Made by a program: the position numbers and the translations under genes
Shown: piece after piece, positions 9,001-16,794 of the stretch
How the letters are laid out: each line of letters begins with the position of its first letter
Numbering within the stretch: position 1 is the stretch's first letter
The notes under the pieces: model-generated
Database searches by the model: none
Seen by the model: the letters and a program-made list of their open reading frames with translations, nothing else
What the model was told of the DNA's origin: nothing
Source: Acinetobacter baretiae
Lineage (GTDB): Bacteria > Pseudomonadota > Gammaproteobacteria > Pseudomonadales > Moraxellaceae
NCBI RefSeq assembly: GCF_015627105.1
Contig: NZ_VTDM01000026.1
Span: 1 to 39,288 of the forward strand
Reading direction: 5' to 3'
Length of the DNA stretch: 39,288 nt

Positions 9001-9518
9001 CCAAATAACATCGAAAGCATCACCAAAATGGCGGTTAGAAAAAGAACAATATTGGTTGTGTTTTGAATGGTATGTGTTTCAGGTAAAATGGTTGCAGTGC
9101 TCATCGCAATGGCGCGTAATTGAAGTGCCAGATAAGGTACGGTACCAATGACAGAAAGTAAGGTAATGAGTGAGGCCAACGTTGCACTTTTACCATAACG
9201 TGCTGAAATAAAATCGGAAATAGACGCAATCGCATGGTGTTGACGAATATGACCTAAACGTCGCCAAATATCATAACCAAAAGCAATAAAAAGCAAGGGC
9301 CCCAAATAAATGGCAAAATAATTCATACCTTGCTGAACAGCATCGCCAGTTGCACCATAAAATGTCCATGACGAACAGTACACGCCTAAGGTGAGACTAA
9401 AAAGTAAAACTCTACCTTTTGAATTTAAATGTGAGGCATATTTTTCGCCAAAAAATGCACATAAAAATAAAAAAACGATGTAAAGAATAAGTATTGCAAT
9501 AATGAGCCAGCTGTTCAT
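6036..9518 (-). CDS. Hybrid sensor histidine kinase with SLC5 (sodium/solute symporter) domain, CrbS/MxtR-like
   Basis: A 1160-residue membrane kinase. Residues 1-515 form a sodium/solute symporter (SLC5) unit with about 13 membrane helices. A linker of the STAC type (about 545-640) follows, then a PAS domain (about 650-765), a coiled coil (770-800), HisKA with H813 in ASHDLLQPMHAARLF, and an HATPase with N-box NFVSNALRYT, DTGPGIAE and GLGLGLAI. A C-terminal receiver carries phospho-acceptor D1095 in VWLIDQHLNQ and K1142/K1143. The frame can be extended to TTG 9617, but that codon lies in the terminator hairpin of the next gene and adds 33 non-family residues; ATG 9518 starts just before the first helix. 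The partner is the adjacent response regulator. The family controls the acetate switch; ligand transport has not been shown here. Confidence 0.9.
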   Translation of the reverse strand: MNSWLIIAILILYIVFLFLCAFFGEKYASHLNSKGRVLLFSLTLGVYCSSWTFYGATGDAVQQGMNYFAIYLGPLLFIAFGYDIWRRLGHIRQHHAIASISDFISARYGKSATLASLITLLSVIGTVPYLALQLRAIAMSTATILPETHTIQNTTNIVLFLTAILVMLSMLFGTRQISNTEQHGGLMLAVAVESFVKLVALLCVAIFFIVQDPQSLPQISHDLKQQYSHIQNVGLPSSFWVQTILAALAMFCLPRQFHVGVVELRDETHIKGARKWFSAYLIITAIAIFPIASWALHHQYEHIGIGDLAVLTLPLSYQNEWLSLLAFLGGFSASTGMLLVSSVAISTMLSNDLIMPALWRFGVISRHNNKLPAVLKIARRLCIVFVMLLGFSFYHVFDNVTQLSVLGLLAFSAVAQFAPALIGGLYWRSGSKRGVYAGLTAGFLLWTYTLFIPTLIKYVFLNTPHDHSSLLNDGLFGIYLLRPEAILGFEYLSPLTHGVIWSLGLNIVFYIWISRLYRPSVAEQIQAESFFYYDQKLQTSTQPSDSFYTHQDGARLKIGDLLTLASRITGEDNTKRAFQQFCKHNALILNTNQVANGMWWNFTEQYLASSIGAASARTLLKTALAHNGLGVAQVANILDQASQWQRFHQNLLMTMINHMTQGVSVVDKNMCLVAWNTQYIKLFDYPKELIYVGCPIADLIRYNAMRGDCGPGSVEEHVRKRIHWMQVGSAHEFERVRKDGRVIQIRGNAIRGGGFVATFADITAFRENEAILEARVQDRTQQLADALAEQKLARQQADTANLSKSRFIAAASHDLLQPMHAARLFSTALEQSVHTPEDQHTLQQLDRALHGAESMLSALLDIARLEGASIQPQRQAYPLHDLLSDLEMQFKSIAAQRNIQFKVHDAQFWIDTDQQWIRRIIQNFVSNALRYTARGKVIVGVLRSASRANHIRIGVWDTGPGIAEAQRIKLFQEFERCGHTSPWGEQGLGLGLAIVQRMTRMLDYPVYVYSTLAHGSCFMVEVPLTAPPKANTQPMARTVTHNACYNILCLDNDEAILEGMLTLLTKWGHRVYKAREPEEAEQLIRQHRIEVWLIDQHLNQNKRGLDFIEKNRQSQVAVALITADSDPDLPQKLKQQQITLLKKPLKPASMRAWLSGLKFD

Positions 9519-9616
9519 CTGTTTTATAGGTTCAAAAGGATAAAAGTATGATAACTGAACTTGGTTCAAATGCGCTGTTTTGAATAATTTTTCTGTAGGA
9601 TTTACAGTAAAAGTCA

Positions 9617-9654
9617 ATGCTCACGTAAAAACGGGCGAAATTTCACGTGAGCAT
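9617..9654 (-). terminator. Hairpin downstream of the omptin gene
   Basis: A perfect 10-bp inverted repeat (arms 9617-9626 and 9645-9654, ATGCTCACGT) with an 18-nt loop begins 6 bp after the omptin stop on the minus strand. It is followed by a short T-rich stretch. It separates the omptin gene from the kinase gene. Confidence 0.6.
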
Positions 9655-9659
9655 AATTT

Positions 9660-10748
9660 TTAAAAGATGTATTGCGCACCCATACCTAAATTATAATAAC
9701 GTGATGAAATGCCTGCATTGCCTTCATAGTTGTAGCCTTTAATCGTTGTTTTGGCATGTGCAAATTTATATTCATTCCACGTAATTTCTGTAAATAATTT
9801 AATACGTGGTGAAATATAATAGCCTGCATTGAGCGTGACTGAGTAAAACTCAGAATCTTCAGCTTTTTCATAAAACGTGAGATTACGCACGTAATGTTCA
9901 TCTTGATCGCTAGATTTTACCCATGGGCTCATTTTTGCAGTGGCCCCAATTTCATAGTTGTTATATCTATAATTTGCAGTGAGGCCTAAATAATACAAAC
10001 TAAATTTTTGTTTATAGCCAATACCCAGTTGATCGTCGGGGAATGAACCACGATCGGCTTGTGCAGTACCATCAATATAATTACCGTATTGATCTGACAG
10101 TCCGTATTGGTAACGTCCGCCTCGTGCGCTCCAACTAAACTGACTGCGTTCATAGCCTAAAATGGCCCCAATATTGTAATTGGATTTTTGCAACAACCAA
10201 TACGTAAAATTGAAATCTAACTTACTGGCTGCGTTAAGAGATGTATTTGGGTGATTTGACCAATCTGTAACCAGTGAACGATTGGCAGGGTCTCGCCAGT
10301 CATAGTCATTCATGGTGACCGTTTTTTTGCCGACTGTTGTCCACCCATTGATATTTAAACTTAAATTCGGTGAAATATTCCATGTGAAATCGGCTTTAAT
10401 AATGGGAACATTTTTAATTTCCCAATTTAAAAAACTCACTTGATCTGAATAGTTCTCGGCAAAAACAAATTCTTTACCTTGACCACCTGTAAGCATTGAT
10501 GGAGCAATACTAAACGTCGTTGCAGGTTTTGTGACTATTTCTCCAATAGATTCATCATATGCCATATGAGAACGTGGGAGAGTGGTAATTTGAACCTCTT
10601 TTAAAATTTCAATTTCTTGTAAGTTTTCAAGCTGAGGTGTGGTTTGTTCAACTGACATTGTGGCTGGATTTTCTTCAGCAAATGCAAAACTAATCTGACA
10701 TAAACCAATAACGATAAAGTAATTTAATTTTTTGATTTTAAAATACAT
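9660..10748 (-). CDS. Omptin-family outer-membrane aspartyl protease
   Basis: A 362-residue outer-membrane protease of the OmpT/Pla/PgtE family (MEROPS A26), which cleaves peptides and host proteins between basic residues at the cell surface. A signal peptide ends near FAFA-EE (residue 24). An acidic, presumably flexible stretch (25-80) precedes the barrel, making the protein about 45 residues longer than OmpT. Omptin blocks are VSFLNWEIKNVPIIKADFTW, LNINGWTTVG, SWSARGGRYQY, GSFPDDQLGIGYKQKF and VTLNAGYYISP, and the protein ends in Phe. The catalytic pairs are kept: D148 and D150 in MNDYDW, and D283 and H285 in SSDQDEHY. The promoter region has a GTATAC dyad. Omptins need rough LPS for activity; whether this host's lipooligosaccharide supports it is unknown. 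Confidence 0.9.
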   Translation of the reverse strand: MYFKIKKLNYFIVIGLCQISFAFAEENPATMSVEQTTPQLENLQEIEILKEVQITTLPRSHMAYDESIGEIVTKPATTFSIAPSMLTGGQGKEFVFAENYSDQVSFLNWEIKNVPIIKADFTWNISPNLSLNINGWTTVGKKTVTMNDYDWRDPANRSLVTDWSNHPNTSLNAASKLDFNFTYWLLQKSNYNIGAILGYERSQFSWSARGGRYQYGLSDQYGNYIDGTAQADRGSFPDDQLGIGYKQKFSLYYLGLTANYRYNNYEIGATAKMSPWVKSSDQDEHYVRNLTFYEKAEDSEFYSVTLNAGYYISPRIKLFTEITWNEYKFAHAKTTIKGYNYEGNAGISSRYYNLGMGAQYIF

Positions 10749-10766
10749 TGTACTTTTGACTCAAAT

Positions 10767-10782
10767 GTATACACGCGTATAC
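10767..10782. promoter_or_regulatory. GTATAC-N4-GTATAC dyad upstream of the omptin gene
   Basis: Two self-complementary GTATAC hexamers (10767-10772 and 10777-10782) are separated by ACGC, giving a near-symmetrical 16-bp element 18 bp before the omptin start codon. The position fits an operator or a sequence overlapping the -10 region. I cannot assign the regulator. Confidence 0.35.
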
Positions 10783-10864
10783 TTTAACAAAAAACAAACA
10801 AATTAGATATATTTTGTACAGCTGTCAGCGCTATTTTTTTAAGAAAAATATCAGGTAAAAAAAG

Positions 10865-10896
10865 TAAACTGAGCTGGTCTATACCTGCTCAGTTTA
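10865..10896 (-). terminator. Rho-independent terminator of the small membrane-protein gene
   Basis: Perfect 10-bp arms (10865-10874 and 10887-10896, TAAACTGAGC) with a 12-nt loop. On the minus strand the stem is followed by a run of seven T. It lies 29 bp after the stop of the gene at 10926-11276 and would end transcripts from phoB-phoR through that gene. Confidence 0.8.
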
Positions 10897-10925
10897 AAGT
10901 ATATTACTGTGATGTTCAGATGACG

Positions 10926-11276
10926 TTATGCACCTTTTAAAATTCGATCACAACTTTGACGGTCTGATTTGACCTCTTGTTGTTGTTGGGGAGATAGTTT
11001 TAAATAATAGTTGATCAGCTCACGAGCAAAATCATCATAAATTTTAGGTTTGTTCAGTGCGTAGTCAGGAACTCCTCCTTGAGCCACTTTATTAAAAAAT
11101 GCAATCAATTCTGGATTATCTGCTTGAATTTCTCGATGCTCAATCACATAACACATCGCAATGCGGTGATATGCTTTTTCTTCTTCTGATGGATACTTAT
11201 TCATCACATAAATGGTGCTCGCAATCAGTAGACATATAATCGCTAATGCTGAAAGGAGGTACTTTTTTTTAGACAT
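10926..11276 (-). CDS. Small single-pass membrane protein, unknown function
   Basis: A 116-residue protein with a Lys-rich start (MSKKK), one hydrophobic helix at about 7-25, then an alpha-helical polar domain predicted to face the periplasm. Two cysteines in the exported part (in MCYVIEH and RQSCDRIL) could form a disulfide; a run of four Gln lies in SPQQQQEVKSD. I do not recognise the family. It starts 20 bp after the phoR stop on the same strand and precedes a strong terminator, so it may be the last gene of the phoB-phoR transcript. The ribosome binding site is weak. Confidence 0.6.
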   Translation of the reverse strand: MSKKKYLLSALAIICLLIASTIYVMNKYPSEEEKAYHRIAMCYVIEHREIQADNPELIAFFNKVAQGGVPDYALNKPKIYDDFARELINYYLKLSPQQQQEVKSDRQSCDRILKGA

Positions 11277-11296
11277 AATCTTTGCCTGTAAATAGA

Positions 11297-12661
11297 CTAG
11301 TTTTCATTTTGGCAAAGACGATCTTTAGGAAAAATAGCTTTAAAACAAGAGCCTTGCTGGACTTGGGATTCTATTTCAAGATATGCACCATGTTGCATGA
11401 GTACGTGTTTTACAATTGCCAACCCCAACCCTGTCCCTCCTGTTTGTCGACTACGTGCACTATCAACGCGATAAAATCGCTCGGTGAGGCGAGGCAAGTG
11501 TTTGAGGTCAATCCCAATTCCGTTGTCTTGTACGGTGAAGTAGCCATTTTCTTGGTCGTCATGCCAACCGATGGTGATTGTACCACTACCTTTAGGCGTG
11601 TACTTAATGGCATTGGTAATTAAGTTACCAAAAGCACTGGCAAGTTCCATATCTGAACCAATCAGATCACAGTGGCTATCAATGTCTAAATTGAGCATAT
11701 GGCCGTATTCAGTATTGTAGGCTTGGGCATCATCAAATAATTGCGTCATGAGTGCGGGCATGTCTACAATTTGATTTTTTGCCATTTTACGGTCATTTTC
11801 AAGCCGTGATAATAATAACAAGTCATTGACCAATGCATTCATGCGTCGTGTTTGTGACTGCATTTGATCAAAGGCACGTTTCCACTTAGGATTAAAATTA
11901 TCTTGATCGGTGAAGGTTTCTAAATAGCCACTGAGTACCGTAAGTGGTGTACGTAACTCATGTGAAATATTGTCGACAAAGTCTTTGCGCATTTGCTCGA
12001 GGTTGTGTACACGAGTCACATCATAAGCCACCAACAAACGACTTTCTGTACCAAATCGAGTCAGTTTAATTTGTACATGATGGTTTTCAAACACCGAAGA
12101 TTGCATTTTTATGCCATCTGGGTGTTGTTCCATGTCGTGAAAATATTCAACAAAGATTGGCTGGCGTAAAATTCCGAGTAAGTTATTATGTTTATCTTGT
12201 TGTTTAATGCCAAGTAAGCGTTCTGCAGCTGGGTTCCACCATTCAATTTGATGTAGTTCATCTGTAATAATAACAGCTTCTGCAAGGGCAAATAAAGATG
12301 ACTGTGCACGGTCGATGAGCGTGACCATGTCTGCTTGTACAACACGCTCTTGGCGTTGTGCTCTATAAATATTAAATGCCAATGCTCCAAATAAACCTGG
12401 TACGTTCGGTGGCATGTCATAGGGCCGATGTGAAATCCAGTCATTAATTAAATATAAGGCACGTAATCTTAAGCCAATACATAAAAAAATGGCGAGGGTA
12501 AGACAAACCCACAAATAGCCTATTCCAACGCCAATCAGACCTGCAATCACTAAAAAAAAACTGAGTAATCTGATGTCTTGTTTTGCATAGATCCACAGAC
12601 TGCTATAGCGATAATTTTTATATTCGCGACTGATTTCTGGCGTTGGGTAGTGTTCATACAT
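11297..12661 (-). CDS. phoR: Phosphate regulon sensor histidine kinase
   Basis: A 454-residue membrane kinase that, with the PstSCAB-PhoU system, phosphorylates PhoB when phosphate is scarce. Two adjacent hydrophobic helices (about 32-66) leave almost no periplasmic loop, as expected for PhoR. A PAS domain (about 115-215) contains ITDELHQIEWWNPAAERLLG. HisKA carries H234 in VDNISHELRTPLTVLSGYLE. The HATPase shows NLITNAIKYTPKGSG, DNGIGIDLKHLPRLTERFYR and GGTGLGLAIVKHVL. It starts 11 bp after the phoB stop, giving the standard phoB-phoR order. Confidence 0.95.
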   Translation of the reverse strand: MYEHYPTPEISREYKNYRYSSLWIYAKQDIRLLSFFLVIAGLIGVGIGYLWVCLTLAIFLCIGLRLRALYLINDWISHRPYDMPPNVPGLFGALAFNIYRAQRQERVVQADMVTLIDRAQSSLFALAEAVIITDELHQIEWWNPAAERLLGIKQQDKHNNLLGILRQPIFVEYFHDMEQHPDGIKMQSSVFENHHVQIKLTRFGTESRLLVAYDVTRVHNLEQMRKDFVDNISHELRTPLTVLSGYLETFTDQDNFNPKWKRAFDQMQSQTRRMNALVNDLLLLSRLENDRKMAKNQIVDMPALMTQLFDDAQAYNTEYGHMLNLDIDSHCDLIGSDMELASAFGNLITNAIKYTPKGSGTITIGWHDDQENGYFTVQDNGIGIDLKHLPRLTERFYRVDSARSRQTGGTGLGLAIVKHVLMQHGAYLEIESQVQQGSCFKAIFPKDRLCQNEN

Positions 12662-12672
12662 AGTTTTAAATC

Positions 12673-13380
12673 TTAGTTTAATGCATCTGTGCGAGTAGAA
12701 AAACGGTATCCTGTACCTCGTACAGTTTGTACAAACTTATCTACGCCAAAAGGCTCTAAGATTTTACGCAAACGACGAATATGTACATCAATGGTACGGT
12801 CTTCAATATACACGCTACCGCCCCACACATGGTCAAGAAGTTGTGCACGTGTATAGGCACGTTCTGAGTGAGTCATAAAAAATGACAGCAGGCGGTATTC
12901 TGTTGGCCCCATTTCAATAATACTGTCACTGAAGCTCACACGTTGACTGACAGGGTCTAAAATTAGACCATTGGCATCAATGACTTTATCACCGCTAAGT
13001 GCATTTGAACGTCGAAGCACGGCTTTAATCCGTGAGATGAGCTCTCGAGTAGAAAATGGTTTGGTCATGTAATCATCTGCACCAGCATCTAGACCTTGTA
13101 CTTTATGATCTTCTTCACCACGTGCGGTGAGCATAATGACAGGAATTTCAGAGAGTGTTTCATCTCGCTTTAAACGGTAACATAATTCAACACCGCTTAG
13201 CCCCCCAGGGAGCATCCAATCAAGTAAGATGAGCGATGGTCTGCGATCTACAATGATTTGGTGTGCTTGTTTGGCATCTTCTGCTTGCAGACATTGGAAA
13301 CCAGCCATGTCGAGAGAGGTATGAATCATCTCACGAATGGGTAGTTCATCATCGACAATTAAAATGTAATCCTCTTTCAT
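12673..13380 (-). CDS. phoB: Phosphate regulon response regulator
   Basis: A 235-residue OmpR/PhoB-class regulator. The receiver has D10/D11, phospho-acceptor D54 in [11 protein letters not shown]85 and K107. The C-terminal winged helix (about 130-232) includes [40 protein letters not shown] and the final VRGTGYRFS. When phosphorylated by PhoR it binds Pho boxes and activates phosphate-starvation genes. A Shine-Dalgarno AGGA precedes the ATG. A Pho-box-like repeat lies 54-75 bp upstream, fitting autoregulation. Confidence 0.95.
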   Translation of the reverse strand: MKEDYILIVDDELPIREMIHTSLDMAGFQCLQAEDAKQAHQIIVDRRPSLILLDWMLPGGLSGVELCYRLKRDETLSEIPVIMLTARGEEDHKVQGLDAGADDYMTKPFSTRELISRIKAVLRRSNALSGDKVIDANGLILDPVSQRVSFSDSIIEMGPTEYRLLSFFMTHSERAYTRAQLLDHVWGGSVYIEDRTIDVHIRRLRKILEPFGVDKFVQTVRGTGYRFSTRTDALN

Positions 13381-13433
13381 GGCTGTAATATCCTATATGA
13401 ATCTTTTATGAACTTCGGGCTATTACAAAGATT

Positions 13434-13455
13434 TATTATGACAGTATTATTGCAA
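13434..13455 (-). promoter_or_regulatory. Probable Pho box before phoB
   Basis: Read on the minus strand, two consecutive 11-bp repeats are TTGCAATAATA and CTGTCATAATA. The second matches the PhoB half-site CTGTCATAWAW exactly; the first shares its A/T tail and 7 of 11 positions. Position and orientation suit activation of phoB-phoR by PhoB. Only one strong half-site is present. Confidence 0.5.
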
Positions 13456-13631
13456 TCATCATGTCATTTAAATTTTAGCCTATTTTTTTATGACAAGTTG
13501 AAGTAGTTTTGATGAAATTCAGGTGAAAATTGTAGATTTTTTTGGTAAAAAATATGTTATATAAATGATATTTATATATTTTTTTAAAAATGAATCAAAA
13601 AATATTTAATTTAGTTTTTTAAAAGGAAAAA

Positions 13632-14111
13632 ATGATGGCAGAAACGTTAAATCTGGTACAAGGCGATAAAGTTGAGCAGTATGAAAATATTTTGCCACAA
13701 ATTCGTGGATTAATAGATGGTGAGCCAGATTTAATTGCCAATTTGGCCAATGTGGCTGCTGCATTAAAATCACAATTTAATTGGTTATGGGTCGGTTTTT
13801 ATTTGGTTAAATCACAAGAGTTAGTGCTTGGCCCATTTCAAGGCCCGATTGCCTGTACTCGTATTGCATATGGTCGTGGAGTATGTGGCACAGCATGGAA
13901 ACAGCAAGAAGTACTTATTGTGGATGATGTAGAACAATTTTCAGGTCATATTTCATGTAGTTCTGAGTCTCGTTCAGAAATAGTATTACCTATGTTTTCA
14001 GGTCAAGCGTGTATTGGTGTGTTAGACATAGATAGCGCACATTTGTCTAATTTTGATGCGACAGACGAAAAATATCTGCGTCAAATTGTCGCTTTATTAG
14101 ATCATACCTAA
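13632..14111 (+). CDS. msrC: Free methionine-(R)-sulfoxide reductase, GAF type
   Basis: A 159-residue single GAF domain that reduces free methionine-R-sulfoxide in the cytoplasm using thioredoxin. The three functional cysteines are kept at family spacing: C75 in PIACTRIAYG, C85 in RGVCGTAWK and C109 in FSGHISCSSES, 10 and 24 residues apart as in the E. coli enzyme. SEIVLPMFSGQACIGVLDID completes the signature. AGGA precedes the start; ATG 13635 is an equally possible start three bases later. The gene is preceded by about 190 bp of extremely A/T-rich DNA and ends 18 bp from a convergent MATE exporter gene. Confidence 0.93.
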   Translation: MMAETLNLVQGDKVEQYENILPQIRGLIDGEPDLIANLANVAAALKSQFNWLWVGFYLVKSQELVLGPFQGPIACTRIAYGRGVCGTAWKQQEVLIVDDVEQFSGHISCSSESRSEIVLPMFSGQACIGVLDIDSAHLSNFDATDEKYLRQIVALLDHT

Positions 14112-14129
14112 GCAATACATTCAGTAGAG

Positions 14130-15494
14130 TTATACAAGGCGTTGAATGGGCTTTTTCTTCCAAACGAAACGATAATAACCATACTGAAGTACACTTAAAC
14201 AGACAAAAGACAAGGCATAGGCCACCCAAATGCCTTGTAGTCCAAAAAAGTGACTAAATATATAAGCGCAAGGCAATTCAATACATAAAATTGTCCCTAT
14301 ATTAATCAACATTGGTATATTGACAGTACCTGAAGCACGCATAATAGAAGAAAATACAGTACTCATGCCAAAAAATAAAATAGACCACAGTACGGTGTAC
14401 AATAAAGTTTTGCCTAATACAATGACCTGAGGGTCGGTTAAAAATAATTGCAATAAATGATCTGCACTGATGTAAGCAATCACCACTAATGTCCCTGTAA
14501 TCCCCACACTTGTGAGTATTGCTGTTTTAGTCACTTGCTCAAGTTGGTCACTTTTTCCAGCGCCAATGGCTTGAGAGGCAAAAATAGAAGCTGCTATGGC
14601 CACAGACAGTGTAGGAAACTGAATGTAATTCATCACTTGATTAATCGCACCATAGGCTGCGGTTGCGTTTGCGCCAAAAGAATTAATCAAACGCATAATG
14701 ACCAAACCAGATAAAGAGGTCGTAATCATTTGAATGCCTGTTGGGATTCCAAGCTTTAGCACTTGTGGGCCTAATTTGCGATTGAATCTAATGTCTTTCA
14801 GGAGAGCAAGATTGGGTTTAAGCGCATGGTTTTTATAATTCAAATAGAGAATTAAAAAGATCAAAACGGCAATATTACTTAAAATAGAAGCCACAGCAGG
14901 TGCCATAGTGCCTAATTGTGGCAAGCCTAAATAGCCTTTGATGAGTGTGGGGGTCACCACCAAACCAATAAGGCATGTCATGATTAAAGCAAAAAGAGGC
15001 GTTAAACTGTCGCCGACACCCCGTAATAAAGAGGTATAAATAATATAAATAAAGATAAGAGGACTACCAAATAACATGGCGCGTACATAAGGAATAGATA
15101 AATGTTGTACATCAAGAGGAACACCTAAAAACTGTACAATTTGAGGTGTAAATGTACCTCCTAATATGGCAATACATGTTCCTAAAATGAGTGTCATAAA
15201 TAATGTTGTACCCACGACTTTTCTAACTTTTGCTAAATCTTTTGCTCCCCATGCTTGACCCACCAATACACTTGCGCCTGATGACAATCCAATAATAAAC
15301 GCCATCATACTAAACAGAATTGGAAAAAAAACCGCAATGGCAGCCACTGCATGTACGCCAAGCATTTGACCGACAAAAATGGTATTAATTGTTCCAGAAA
15401 GATTTTGCAAAATATTGGTCGCAATGAGTGGCAATACAAACAAAATAAATGTTTGAAACAATGGTTTGTTATTTGCCATTAGGGATTTGCTCAT
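14130..15494 (-). CDS. MATE-family multidrug/toxin exporter
   Basis: A 454-residue inner-membrane antiporter with about 12 helices in two homologous halves, of the NorM/DinF-like MATE superfamily. Family features are NTIFVGQMLGVHAVAAIAVFF near the start, SGASVLVGQAWGAKDLAKVR in the first half and the matching ASIFASQAIGAGKSDQLEQV in the second. It would exchange Na+ or H+ for cationic compounds; the substrate is unknown. The frame extends to TTG 15506, but ATG 15494 is preferred; neither has a strong ribosome binding site. It lies directly after the aminotransferase gene and may be translated by coupling. Confidence 0.88.
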   Translation of the reverse strand: MSKSLMANNKPLFQTFILFVLPLIATNILQNLSGTINTIFVGQMLGVHAVAAIAVFFPILFSMMAFIIGLSSGASVLVGQAWGAKDLAKVRKVVGTTLFMTLILGTCIAILGGTFTPQIVQFLGVPLDVQHLSIPYVRAMLFGSPLIFIYIIYTSLLRGVGDSLTPLFALIMTCLIGLVVTPTLIKGYLGLPQLGTMAPAVASILSNIAVLIFLILYLNYKNHALKPNLALLKDIRFNRKLGPQVLKLGIPTGIQMITTSLSGLVIMRLINSFGANATAAYGAINQVMNYIQFPTLSVAIAASIFASQAIGAGKSDQLEQVTKTAILTSVGITGTLVVIAYISADHLLQLFLTDPQVIVLGKTLLYTVLWSILFFGMSTVFSSIMRASGTVNIPMLINIGTILCIELPCAYIFSHFFGLQGIWVAYALSFVCLSVLQYGYYRFVWKKKPIQRLV

Positions 15495-15518
15495 GATGTG
15501 CGCCAATGTAGGAATGTT

Positions 15519-16685
15519 TTATGCTAACTCACATGCAGATAAAATGTGTGTTGCTTTTGAAAGTGTGGCGTCTTGTTTTGCAAAACAAAAACGCAATAAT
15601 CGTAGTGATGATGGCGGATTTTTATAAAATGCCGACAAAGGAATCGCCACAATTTTATGCTGTTCTGCCAAATATTGACACATTTGCACATCGTTAAGTT
15701 TGGGCTGAATTTTTGTATAATCAAGGGTTTGAAAGTATGTTCCTTGACTTGCAGTCCATGTGAAGTGAGATGATTTTAGTCCCGCCAAAAAAAAGTCACG
15801 TTTGGCTTGGTAGAAGGCTGACAACTGCGCTAAATGCGCGGGATGTTGTTGTATAAATTGATGCAGTGCCATTTGTACAGGTGCAACTCCACAAAAACTG
15901 GCGAATTGGTAGATTTGTCGAAATGGTTGCATGAGTTGTGTAGTTGCAACGCAATAGCCTGTTTTCCATCCTGTCACATGAAAGCTTTTGCCAAATGATC
16001 CAATCACAATACTTCTTTCGCGTAGTTCAGGGAAATCGATTGCACTGTAGTGTTTTTCTTGATCAAAAACCAAGTGTTCATAGACTTCATCTGAAAGAAC
16101 AATAATATTATGATTTTCAATGATTTTAATTAAATTTAACCAATCTTGTTTTGACCACACAGCACCTGTTGGATTGTGTGGTGTGTTGACAATGATCATA
16201 CGTGTTTTGTGATTAATGGCGTCAACCACTTGTTGCCAATCCACCTCAAAATGAGGTGCTTGTAAGTTGATATGTACAGCAGTGGCACCGACCAATGCAA
16301 TCGAGGGTGCGTAGCTGTCATAACTTGGGTCAAAGAGAATGACTTCATCGCCCGCATGAACAAAAGCTTGTATTGCACAGTGAATTGCAATGGTTGCTCC
16401 AGAGGTAATGGTGACGTTGTTTTGGGGGTCAAGCGTTAGCAAAGGATTTCGCTGTGTAAATAAAGTACTCACTTGCTCACGTAAACCAAGTAGGCCATCA
16501 CCGGGTGGATACTGATTGTAACCTTGAGTTGTTGCATCATGTAATGCTTGAATAAGTGCGCTAGGTGCAGAGAAATCAGGAAACCCTTGAGATAAATTTA
16601 ATGCATTTAAACGCTGTGCAAGGGCAGACATCGTAGAGAAAATAGTTGTACCTGTGTGTGGTACTTTGGGGCTGATTTGAAACAT
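15519..16685 (-). CDS. PLP-dependent aminotransferase, YbdL/methionine aminotransferase-like
   Basis: A 388-residue class I/II fold-type I aminotransferase. The N-terminus (SPKVPHTGTTIFSTMSALAQ, then NLSQGFPDF) is typical of the YbdL/kynurenine-aminotransferase group. YbdL in E. coli prefers methionine, using 2-oxo acids as acceptor. Cofactor residues are VNTPHNPTG (167-174), D199-Y202 in LSDEVYEHL, and Schiff-base lysine K233 in SFGKSFHVTGWKTGY. A C-terminal carboxylate-binding Arg lies in SSLRLLRFCF. AAGGAT precedes the ATG. The neighbours (free Met-sulfoxide reductase, exporter) hint at methionine or sulfur metabolism, but the substrate is inferred. Confidence 0.88.
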   Translation of the reverse strand: MFQISPKVPHTGTTIFSTMSALAQRLNALNLSQGFPDFSAPSALIQALHDATTQGYNQYPPGDGLLGLREQVSTLFTQRNPLLTLDPQNNVTITSGATIAIHCAIQAFVHAGDEVILFDPSYDSYAPSIALVGATAVHINLQAPHFEVDWQQVVDAINHKTRMIIVNTPHNPTGAVWSKQDWLNLIKIIENHNIIVLSDEVYEHLVFDQEKHYSAIDFPELRERSIVIGSFGKSFHVTGWKTGYCVATTQLMQPFRQIYQFASFCGVAPVQMALHQFIQQHPAHLAQLSAFYQAKRDFFLAGLKSSHFTWTASQGTYFQTLDYTKIQPKLNDVQMCQYLAEQHKIVAIPLSAFYKNPPSSLRLLRFCFAKQDATLSKATHILSACELA

Positions 16686-16794
16686 GGATGATCCTTATTA
16701 AATATTATATGTGGTCAGTCTATTTTCATTTGTTTTTTTACAGATTTTTGATCATCAAGCCAAAATAATGCGTATCTTAGAATGATTGAACTGC

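Noticed and set aside
9519..9617. 33-residue N-terminal extension of the hybrid kinase
   Set aside because: The TTG start overlaps the omptin terminator hairpin and the extension is not part of the symporter family.
16686..16794. Terminator or small gene between the aminotransferase and DUF445 genes
   Set aside because: No stem longer than a few pairs and no reading frame with a start signal.
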